A stretch of DNA of 5,965 nucleotides from CAYURP01 sp964447175 (lineage in GTDB: Bacteria; Zixibacteria; MSB-5A5; SM23-73-2): positions 1 through 5,965 of the forward strand of contig CAYURP010000077.1 of assembly GCA_964447175.1 (NCBI GenBank), read 5' to 3'. Made by a program: the position numbers and the translations under genes. This document shows, piece by piece, positions 1 to 5,950 of the stretch. Each line of letters starts with the position of its first letter. Position 1 is the first letter of the stretch. The notes under the pieces are model-generated. The model was not told the DNA's origin and searched no databases. It worked only from the letters and a program-made list of their open reading frames with translations.

Positions 1-41
1 AACCAAAATCAGGATATGCCCAAACATGAATTTACACAATT

Positions 42-94
42 ATCTTGACACAATCATGATTTGAGATGTGCTGATTACATCTTGACAAATCAGG
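42..94 (+). repeat. Direct repeat containing TTGACA, two copies 37 bases apart
   Basis: Copy 1 (42-58) reads atcttgacacaatcatg and copy 2 (79-94) reads atcttgacaaatcagg. They match over the whole length except for one inserted base and one substitution. Each copy carries a perfect TTGACA, the consensus -35 hexamer. Possible meanings are tandem promoters, a duplicated regulator-binding site, or chance in AT-rich DNA. I cannot separate these from one sequence. Confidence 0.5.
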
Positions 95-109
95 TATTCT
101 GTATTAAAT
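82..109 (+). promoter_or_regulatory. Candidate sigma70-type promoter for the secreted-protein gene
   Basis: TTGACA at 82-87 is a perfect -35 hexamer. Sixteen bases further on, TTAAAT at 104-109 matches four of six positions of TATAAT. The predicted start would be near 116, leaving a 5' leader of about 110 bases. The other TTGACA (45-50) has no good -10 at the proper distance. The call rests on consensus matching in AT-rich DNA and is therefore weak. Confidence 0.35.
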
Positions 110-227
110 TAATAATAGAATCACAAAGCAGGAAAGATAAAGTTCAGGCCTCTCTGGAGGTGGTGAGAGTTGATGAATTATCTTTTGTGTTAGAAGGGGT
201 AAATGTTTTCTGAGGTACAGGTCCGAT

Positions 228-2810
228 ATGTTGAGTAAAAGTATCGCTATAATTTTGCTCGTTTCGTTTCTATCGAGTTTTCTTTATGGTTTTTCTTTGG
301 CTGCGCCTTTGAATCTACTTGAGAAATATGAAACGGGTAACAAACAGTTCAAAGAGGTCCAAATTGGTAATAAAATTGTATACTATTATCTGAGAAAGAT
401 AGGGGATGCGACTGTGGAGAAGGACTATATAGTATACCAATTTGACAAAAACACCAAAGAGCTTATTGTCAAAAAGACCCATTGGCGAGATGATTTACCT
501 GAAAAATTACCTGAAATAAGGATCACCAAAGATCAGGCAGAATCCATAGTCAAAGGTGAGGTCTTGTTCTCAAAATTATATATAATCTCTCCGGAATCCG
601 ATGCTTTTCCGATCGTGCCGACGCCTGAGAATCCCTGCTGGGCTGTGAGGAGCACCAACCAGGGAAATTTGATTATGACGGTGGTTGATGCAGTGGAAGG
701 CAGTATACTGGGCTACGGTATCCCACCTCCATACACCGCATTCTCCTTCTCCGGTCCAATTTATTTTGATCCTTGCAGTGATTCATGGAATGAATGGTAC
801 CAGAATGCTGAAACTTGGTTTAACGCTATGGGTTATTCTACTGAGGCAGTGGAGTGGCCCAGCCAGACCAAAGTCCAAAATCATATTCAATCTAATCAGA
901 CAGCCATGTTTTATGAATTAGCCCATGGTGGCAGTGGCTGGTTCATAAGCGGTTGCGTGAATGGGAACTCAGGTGAATATACCACCTCATTTGAAATTGA
1001 AGATTGGATTGCTGATTACCCCAAGATGCCATTTGCCTTCATAGGAAGCTGTGAAGGTATGTGTGACACAACTGATGATAGATTTTCTTATGAGTTCAGA
1101 AAGGGCTCAAGTGAAAACACCGTCACCGTGGGCTACTGTCACATGGATCAGAGTATATGTGATGACTGCTGGACCCAATCAATCGACTGGCAAAACACGC
1201 TCTTCGATTACATGAATCAGGGCTACTCAGTAAAATATGCATTTGATCAGGCTGGCACAGATTACCCTGCCTGCTCAGCTCCCGGTTGTATGCGCTTTGC
1301 AGGGGATACGGACTTTGCAGTAGTGCCAATCATAAGTAGAATTTCAATCGAGTGCGGAGATACAATAACCCAGGATGCTGTATTAAACCACGACTTATTA
1401 GACTGTCCCGGAAACGGAATAATTCTGGACGCTGATGGAATAACTCTGGAGGGTAACGGTCATATCATCGACGGCACTGGTTCAGGTACTGGCATTTACA
1501 TCAACGACAAGCACAACCTGACAATCAAAAACTGTATGATTAGAGAATTCACAAGTGGAATAGATCTATTATTCAGTTCGAATGATACACTAATGAATAA
1601 TGTCGTCTACAATAATAGCTTCGCTGGAATATATCTTAATTCGAGTTCCCAGAATGTTTTTATAAACAATACGGTGAATAATAACAACCATGGTATTTCA
1701 CTTCTAGCAAATTGTGATAATAATACTTTTACCAACAATATTGTTCACTCCAACCAGCTTAATGGGATTAACCTGTCAGATACTTCGCGATTCAACCTCT
1801 TTTGGAATAACAGCTTAATAAATAACGTTATTGAAAATGCGTATGAAGACATCGTTTCAACTGATAATAATTGGAATCTTGCCGACACCGGTAACTTTTG
1901 GTCTGACTGTGAAACCAATCCTGGCTACCCTGACTACTATGAGATCCCTGGATCAGGTGATGGAGCAGACTTCTACCCCCAGTGCATTCACCCGCCTGAT
2001 TCATTTTCTCTAATTTCGCCCCAGGACAGTGCTTTAGTTCCTCCGGACATAACCTTTGACTGGGAGGATGCTGAGGATCCAGAGGATGATACGGTCTGGT
2101 ATGATTTGTATATCAGCGCCTCATCAGGTTTTCATACTGATTCTACGGTCGTTTTTGACAGCCTCCTAAACAGTAATTATCTGGACACTCTTGAGATCGG
2201 GGGATTTTACTGGAAAGTAAGAGCTTACGACAAGTGGGGTCTGGAAGCCTGGTCCACTCAAACCTGGAGTTTTAACGTCACAAATAATCCTCCTGGTTCG
2301 TTTTCACTCCTCTTGCCTGAGGATAGTGCTTTTGTACATCCTGGCATAACCCTTGACTGGGAGGATGCTGAGGATCCTGATCCCTGGGATCCTGTAGTCT
2401 GGTACGATTTGTATATCAGCACTTCATCAGACTTCCATCCTGATTCCACAGTCATCCATAATAGCCTCCTAAATAGCAATTACTCTGATACCCTTGATAT
2501 TGAGATATTTTACTGGAAGGCCAGAGCTTACGACAGGTGGGGTGCAGAAACATGGTCCACTCAAACCTGGAGTCTATCCGTTTTCCTAAATGGTGATGCC
2601 AATGGAGATGGGGAGACAACTATCGCTGATGTGGTATATATAGTCAATTATGCTTTTAAGAGTGGACCGGCTCCTGAACCTATCCAGTCTGCAGATGTAA
2701 ACTGTGATGAAGTTGCTAATATTGTAGATGCAGTTTATTTAGTGAACTACCTTTTCAGAGGTGGCTCACCACCGGGTGATCCAAATAACGACGGCATCCC
2801 GGATTGTTAG
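228..2810 (+). CDS. Secreted multidomain protein: PepSY-like, gingipain-like (clan CD) cysteine peptidase, NosD-like beta-helix, two Fn3-like domains, dockerin
   Basis: Probable exported protein of 860 residues, acting outside the cytoplasm. Residues 1-26 form a signal peptide: Lys4, hydrophobic core 6-20, and a likely signal peptidase site after Ala25 or Ala26. Residues about 95-165 look like a PepSY domain (TKDQAESIV, then VVDAVEGSILGYG). Residues about 168-365 show the clan CD cysteine-peptidase pattern: FYELAHGG with His233-Gly234, then a hydrophobic strand ending in Cys275 (FAFIGSCEG). The order and spacing recall gingipain R. Residues 397-585 are an Asn-rich beta-helix with a Gly-hydrophobic step every 22-25 residues (Gly397, 422, 444, 467, 489, 513) and a NosD-style end (GNFWSDC, GADFYP). 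Residues 589-685 and 688-786 are two similar Fn3-like domains, and 788-849 is a dockerin-like pair of calcium loops. The protein has 18 cysteines. GAGGT at 212-216 is a slightly distant ribosome site, and 228 is the only possible start. Domain folds are read from motifs; substrate and activity are unknown, and the gene could encode an inactive or purely adhesive protein. Confidence 0.93.
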   Translation: MLSKSIAIILLVSFLSSFLYGFSLAAPLNLLEKYETGNKQFKEVQIGNKIVYYYLRKIGDATVEKDYIVYQFDKNTKELIVKKTHWRDDLPEKLPEIRITKDQAESIVKGEVLFSKLYIISPESDAFPIVPTPENPCWAVRSTNQGNLIMTVVDAVEGSILGYGIPPPYTAFSFSGPIYFDPCSDSWNEWYQNAETWFNAMGYSTEAVEWPSQTKVQNHIQSNQTAMFYELAHGGSGWFISGCVNGNSGEYTTSFEIEDWIADYPKMPFAFIGSCEGMCDTTDDRFSYEFRKGSSENTVTVGYCHMDQSICDDCWTQSIDWQNTLFDYMNQGYSVKYAFDQAGTDYPACSAPGCMRFAGDTDFAVVPIISRISIECGDTITQDAVLNHDLLDCPGNGIILDADGITLEGNGHIIDGTGSGTGIYINDKHNLTIKNCMIREFTSGIDLLFSSNDTLMNNVVYNNSFAGIYLNSSSQNVFINNTVNNNNHGISLLANCDNNTFTNNIVHSNQLNGINLSDTSRFNLFWNNSLINNVIENAYEDIVSTDNNWNLADTGNFWSDCETNPGYPDYYEIPGSGDGADFYPQCIHPPDSFSLISPQDSALVPPDITFDWEDAEDPEDDTVWYDLYISASSGFHTDSTVVFDSLLNSNYLDTLEIGGFYWKVRAYDKWGLEAWSTQTWSFNVTNNPPGSFSLLLPEDSAFVHPGITLDWEDAEDPDPWDPVVWYDLYISTSSDFHPDSTVIHNSLLNSNYSDTLDIEIFYWKARAYDRWGAETWSTQTWSLSVFLNGDANGDGETTIADVVYIVNYAFKSGPAPEPIQSADVNCDEVANIVDAVYLVNYLFRGGSPPGDPNNDGIPDC
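1992..2585 (+). repeat. Tandem duplication encoding two Fn3-like domains
   Basis: Two consecutive units of about 300 bases (1992-2282 and 2289-2585) encode domains that align almost end to end. Each begins PP-x-SFSL and runs through DWEDAEDP, VWYDLYIS, NSNY, FYWK-x-RAYD-x-WG and WSTQTWS. Identity survives at DNA level: 25 bases at 2056-2080 recur at 2353-2377, and 21 bases at 2250-2270 recur at 2553-2573. The offset changes from 297 to 303 because the second unit has two extra codons in its DPDPWDPVV segment. This indicates a fairly recent internal duplication, or homogenisation by recombination. Such domains usually act as spacers or binding modules in surface proteins. Confidence 0.9.
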
Positions 2811-3055
2811 TTGTTAAAACAAACAATCCCATTAAACATCCATCTCTATCCAATATAAACCAAAAGTGGGGGATTTATATAATCTCTTGTCCTAATATAT
2901 GTTAAAAAGAAGCAAACAGCGATGGGATATCAGTTAAAGGTTCTTCCAACCAAATCAGAAAAAATTTAAGATCGCCACAAACCTACCCCAGGTTGATCAT
3001 CCCACCCTTCTTATTTTTACATTAAAGGAGCCAACAATAGGACCTTCGAAATTCG

Positions 3056-3084
3056 TTGACTCCAGCAACAATTAACTTTATCTT
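3056..3084 (+). promoter_or_regulatory. Candidate promoter for polA
   Basis: TTGACT at 3056-3061 (five of six to the -35 consensus), a 17-base spacer and TATCTT at 3079-3084 (four of six to the -10 consensus). Transcription would start near 3091, giving a very short leader of about 18 bases that still includes the ribosome site. Spacing is good but the -10 is weak, so this is a candidate only. Confidence 0.35.
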
Positions 3085-3096
3085 GCTAAGTCTGGC

Positions 3097-3108
3097 TAAG
3101 GTGAGAAT
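3097..3108 (+). promoter_or_regulatory. Ribosome binding site deciding the polA start
   Basis: AAGGTGA at 3098-3104 is a good Shine-Dalgarno match placed four bases before ATG 3109. An in-frame TAA at 3097-3099 overlaps it, so no start upstream of 3109 is possible in this frame. Confidence 0.8.
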
Positions 3109-5805
3109 ATGAGCAGAAAAAAAAGGCTTTTTTTAATTGACGGATCAGCTTTAGCTTACCGCTCCTATTTTGCCTTTATCCGGAATCCTTTGATAAATTC
3201 CAAAGGTGAGAACACCTCAGCCCCATTTGGTTTCACCAACTCCATGATGAAGATCTTAAGGGAGGAAAACCCGGATTACATTGCCATGGTCTTTGACACA
3301 AAAGCGCCAACCTTCAGGCACGAGATTTTCAAGGAATATAAATCCACCCGGGCTAAGATGCCGGAGGAGATGGAATCCCAGCTTCCCAGGATAAGAGAGG
3401 TAATCGAAGGTATGAATATTCCGGTGGTGGAGATGGATGGCTTTGAGGCTGATGATCTGATGGGAACCATAGCCAAAAAGGCTAAAAAAATGGGGATGGA
3501 GGTGGTCCTGGTTACCGGAGACAAGGATTTCACTCAGCTGGTGGATGAGGATATAAAAATCTTAAATCCCCGCAGATCAGGTGAACAGATCGAAACGATA
3601 GATCATCATAACGTCCGTGAAAAATTCGGAGTTCCTCCGGACAAAGTCACAGATGTAATGGGCTTAATGGGAGATACCTCGGATAACGTTCCCGGGGTGC
3701 CCGGAATTGGAGAGAAAACCGCAAAGGAATTGATTCAGAAGTTTGGCACATTAGAGAAGGTCTTGGCTAATGCGGACAAGGTCAAAAGAAAAAACGTTCG
3801 AAACAATTTAAAAGAGCATGCGGACATCGCCAGACTGTCAAAGAAGCTGGTTACCATAGATATCAACGTTCCCTATAAGTTTAATCTTGAGGAATTCAAA
3901 ACAAAGGGATTCGACCTCCCTAAACTCAAGGAGATCTTCAAGGAATTGGAATTCTCCGCTTTTTTGAAGGAGATCACGCCAGAGGAGACAAAAGAGGAGG
4001 TTAACTACAAGCTGATAAGCAATGAGAAGGAATTCTCAGAGCTTCTGGAAAAACTCAAAGAGAAAAAGGAGTTTTGTTTAGATACCGAGACAACCAGCCT
4101 CTCACCGGTGGAAGCCCAGCTGGTGGGAATATCCCTCTGCTTTAAAAAAGGGGAGGCATACTATATACCATTGGGGCATCGCGAGAATGAGGATAAGAAT
4201 TTAAACCTGGATGTGGTGATCAAAGGTCTGAAAGATCTGCTGGAAGATGAAAAGATCAAAAAAATAGGACAAAATCTCAAATACGACCTGGAGATATTAG
4301 AGCAATACCAGATCGATTTGCGGGGAATAACCTTTGACACCATGATCGCATCCTATGTTTCAAATCCCTCCGAATACCAGCACAACCTGGATTACTTGGC
4401 TTTGAAGTTTCTGGATCACAAGATGATCCCCATAACAGATTTGATCGGCTCGGGCAAAAAGCAGAAATCCTTTGCAGAAGTTCCCATAATGGATGCTACA
4501 GTTTACTCCTGCGAGGATGCAGATTTCACCCTGAGATTAAAAGAGATTTTCCAGCCCAAGTTAAAGGAGTTGAAATTAGAGAATTTATTCTACGAAGTGG
4601 AGCTTCCCCTGATTGGTGTTCTGGCAGAAATGGAGCTTAACGGAGTCTGCATCGATACAGAATATCTCAAAGAGATGTCCAATTCCATGCAGAAGGAGCT
4701 AACAAAACTGGAAAAAGAGATTTTTTCAATAGCCGGAAAAGAATTCAATGTCAACTCTCCCCAGCAGCTTTCTCAGATTTTATTTGAGGATTTGAAATTA
4801 CCTCCGGTCAAGAAAACCGAAAAGAAAACAGCCCTTTCCACAGATTGGGGTGTTCTGGAAACCTTAGCAAAGATCCATCCCTTGCCCAAAATTCTTCTGG
4901 ATTTTCGTCAGCTCTCCAAATTGAAATCCACCTATGTGGACGCTCTTCCCCGGCTGATTAGCCCGAAAACTAAAAGGATACATACCTCATTCAATCAGAC
5001 TGTAACTGCAACCGGGAGGTTATCCTCATCTGATCCCAATCTGCAGAACATTCCCATCAGGACCGAGATGGGAAAAAAGATAAGAAAGGCATTTATTCCA
5101 CCATCAGATGATTTCGTGATTTTATCCGCAGACTATTCCCAGATCGAGCCCAGGATTTTGGCACACTTCTCAGAGGATGAAACACTTACTAACTCCTTTT
5201 TGAAAGGAGAAGATATTCACAAAAGAACAGCCTCTGAGGTTTTCGGAGTTCCGATATCCAAGGTAACTGATGAGCAAAGAAGATTAGCCAAGACCACCAA
5301 CTTCTCCATTATGTATGGAGTTTCAGCCTATGGACTGTCCCAGTCCACGGATATGACTCCTCAGGAGGCAGCCGCATTTATCGAAGTCTACTTCAAGCGT
5401 TATCCCAGGGTAAAGGAATATCTGGACTCATCAATTGAGCGGGCAAAAGAATCAGGCTATGCCACAACTCTTCTGGGTAGGAGGCGTTACATACCTGAGA
5501 TAAACTCATCCAACCGGCAGAAGCGGGAGTTTGCAGAAAGGGTAGCCATAAATACCCCCATCCAGGGCACGGCAGCGGATTTAATCAAGGTGGTAATGAT
5601 AGAGATAGCAAAAGAATTTAAAATGAAAAATATAAAATCCAAAATGATTCTTCAGGTGCACGATGAGCTGGTTTTTGAAGTGCACAAGGATGAATTAGAC
5701 TGGATCAAGGAAATAGTAAAAGACAGGATGGAGAACACGATTGAGTTGAATGTCCCCATAATAGTGGATATGAAGATCGGCAAAAACTGGCTGGAAGCAA
5801 GTTGA
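3109..5805 (+). CDS. polA: DNA polymerase I, full length with proofreading and 5'-nuclease domains
   Basis: An 898-residue DNA polymerase I, close to the usual length of full-size family A enzymes (E. coli 928). It acts in the cytoplasm, replacing Okazaki primers and filling repair gaps. Residues 1-290 are the 5'-nuclease: Asp11, Asp63 (VFDTKAPTFR), Glu113/Asp115/Asp116 (FEADDL), Asp138/Asp140 (TGDKDF), Asp189/Asp192, then a helix-hairpin-helix (GVPGIGEKTA). After a charged linker (290-298), residues about 299-485 are a 3'-5' exonuclease that keeps all key positions: Asp325/Glu327 (LDTET), Asp393 (GQNLKYD), Tyr466 and Asp470 (YSCEDAD). Proofreading should therefore be active, unlike in Taq. 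Residues about 490-898 are the polymerase: TATGRLSSSDPNLQNIP; motif A with Asp675 and Glu680; O-helix Arg724, Lys728, Phe732, Tyr736; motif C His851-Asp852-Glu853 (QVHDELVFEV). Phe732 is the residue associated with discrimination against dideoxynucleotides. Motif A reads IEPR where E. coli and Taq have IELR. The gene appears to be a single transcription unit, followed by a strong terminator. Confidence 0.99.
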   Translation: MSRKKRLFLIDGSALAYRSYFAFIRNPLINSKGENTSAPFGFTNSMMKILREENPDYIAMVFDTKAPTFRHEIFKEYKSTRAKMPEEMESQLPRIREVIEGMNIPVVEMDGFEADDLMGTIAKKAKKMGMEVVLVTGDKDFTQLVDEDIKILNPRRSGEQIETIDHHNVREKFGVPPDKVTDVMGLMGDTSDNVPGVPGIGEKTAKELIQKFGTLEKVLANADKVKRKNVRNNLKEHADIARLSKKLVTIDINVPYKFNLEEFKTKGFDLPKLKEIFKELEFSAFLKEITPEETKEEVNYKLISNEKEFSELLEKLKEKKEFCLDTETTSLSPVEAQLVGISLCFKKGEAYYIPLGHRENEDKNLNLDVVIKGLKDLLEDEKIKKIGQNLKYDLEILEQYQIDLRGITFDTMIASYVSNPSEYQHNLDYLALKFLDHKMIPITDLIGSGKKQKSFAEVPIMDATVYSCEDADFTLRLKEIFQPKLKELKLENLFYEVELPLIGVLAEMELNGVCIDTEYLKEMSNSMQKELTKLEKEIFSIAGKEFNVNSPQQLSQILFEDLKLPPVKKTEKKTALSTDWGVLETLAKIHPLPKILLDFRQLSKLKSTYVDALPRLISPKTKRIHTSFNQTVTATGRLSSSDPNLQNIPIRTEMGKKIRKAFIPPSDDFVILSADYSQIEPRILAHFSEDETLTNSFLKGEDIHKRTASEVFGVPISKVTDEQRRLAKTTNFSIMYGVSAYGLSQSTDMTPQEAAAFIEVYFKRYPRVKEYLDSSIERAKESGYATTLLGRRRYIPEINSSNRQKREFAERVAINTPIQGTAADLIKVVMIEIAKEFKMKNIKSKMILQVHDELVFEVHKDELDWIKEIVKDRMENTIELNVPIIVDMKIGKNWLEAS

Positions 5806-5806
5806 A

Positions 5807-5841
5807 AGAGTTTAGAGTAGAGAGTTTAGAGTGTAGAGTTT
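5807..5841 (+). repeat. Heptamer tandem repeat AGAGTNN, five copies
   Basis: Starting one base after the polA stop codon, five consecutive 7-base units read agagttt, agagtag, agagttt, agagtgt, agagttt. The first five bases are invariant and the last two alternate, giving a 14-base higher-order period. It is non-coding here. Heptameric short repeats of this kind occur between genes in several bacterial lineages, where copy number can vary by slippage. Any effect on the polA 3' end is unknown. Confidence 0.9.
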
Positions 5842-5853
5842 TGAACTCGGTAG

Positions 5854-5885
5854 CCCACCTTGTCTCAAGGTGGGTTTTTTGTTTT
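5854..5885 (+). terminator. Intrinsic (rho-independent) terminator of polA
   Basis: A perfect 9-base stem, CCCACCTTG (5854-5862) with CAAGGTGGG (5866-5874), encloses a 3-base TCT loop (or 8 pairs with a 5-base loop). Six T bases follow immediately (5875-5880), then G and four more T. This is a textbook intrinsic terminator about 50 bases after the polA stop codon. Confidence 0.93.
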
Positions 5886-5893
5886 ATATAGTG

Positions 5894-5909
5894 GCGGGCT
5901 TTAGCCCGC
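5894..5909. repeat. REP-like GC-rich palindrome
   Basis: GCGGGC (5894-5899), loop TTTA, GCCCGC (5904-5909). The stem is perfect and very GC-rich against AT-rich surroundings. No T-run follows (AATAAAG), so it is unlikely to terminate by itself. The form GGCGGGCTTTAGCCCGC resembles dispersed intergenic palindromes that I recall from many genomes, but copy number cannot be judged from one window. Confidence 0.6.
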
Positions 5910-5923
5910 AATAAAGAAAATGT

Positions 5924-5950
5924 AGGGGAGCCCCTTGTGGGCTCCCTTTT
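5924..5950 (+). terminator. Second terminator-like palindrome
   Basis: GGGAGCCC (5926-5933), loop CTTGT, GGGCTCCC (5939-5946), followed by TTTT (5947-5950). The stem can extend by a G-T and an A-T pair (5925/5947, 5924/5948). It could back up the first terminator. The layout TGTAGGGG, GC-rich stem, CTTGTGG loop also resembles a family of dispersed palindromes I recall from uncultured-bacterium genomes, so it may be a repeat element that happens to work as a terminator. Confidence 0.6.

Larger units (their letters stand above)
1..227 (+). other. Non-coding leader upstream of the secreted-protein gene
   Basis: No convincing gene lies here on either strand. The stretch is AT-rich in its first half. 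It holds a duplicated ATCTTGACA element (42-50 and 79-87), a possible promoter, and two very short frames preceded by purine-rich sequence: 173-193 (6 codons, after GGAGGT at 156-161) and 203-238 (11 codons, after AAGGGG at 194-199, overlapping the start of the next gene). A small hairpin can form at 149-160 (CCTC, loop TCTG, GAGG) and would cover the GGAGGT. In the frame of the downstream gene there is a stop at 174-176 and no ATG, GTG or TTG before 228, which fixes 228 as the first usable start. Confidence 0.6.
2811..3108. other. Intergenic region between the secreted-protein gene and polA
   Basis: 298 bases without a credible gene. The longest plus-strand start-to-stop run that I found (2899-2937, 12 codons) has no ribosome site. 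I see no intrinsic terminator after the stop at 2810: the nearest pairing, TTGT with ACAA at 2811-2822, is too short and has no T-run. A 7-base inverted repeat (ATCCCAT 2826-2832, ATGGGAT 2922-2928) is probably chance. The last 60 bases hold the candidate polA promoter and ribosome site. Confidence 0.7.

Noticed and set aside
685..921. Open frame of 78 codons on the + strand
   Set aside because: It lies wholly inside the secreted-protein gene in another frame, lacks a ribosome site and shows no recognisable domain.
1123..1329. Open frame of 68 codons on the - strand
   Set aside because: Antisense to the conserved peptidase-like segment; a shadow with no start signal.
1831..2013. Open frame of 60 codons on the + strand
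   Set aside because: Out-of-frame shadow of the beta-helix end; no ribosome site or domain.
2258..2479. Open frame of 73 codons on the - strand
   Set aside because: Antisense across the duplicated Fn3-like units; explained by their composition.
2775..2810. C-terminal sorting signal on the secreted protein
   Set aside because: No LPXTG-like motif, hydrophobic tail or basic end. The C-terminus is an acidic calcium-loop-like segment instead.
2811..2822. Possible terminator right after the first gene
   Set aside because: Only four base pairs (TTGT with ACAA), AT-rich, with no following T-run.
2899..2937. 12-codon frame in the intergenic region
   Set aside because: No Shine-Dalgarno sequence before it, and it is too short to support on its own.
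3276..3533. Open frame of 85 codons on the - strand within polA
   Set aside because: Antisense to the highly conserved 5'-nuclease domain; no start signal.
4161..4343. Open frame of 60 codons on the - strand within polA
   Set aside because: Antisense to the exonuclease domain; a shadow.
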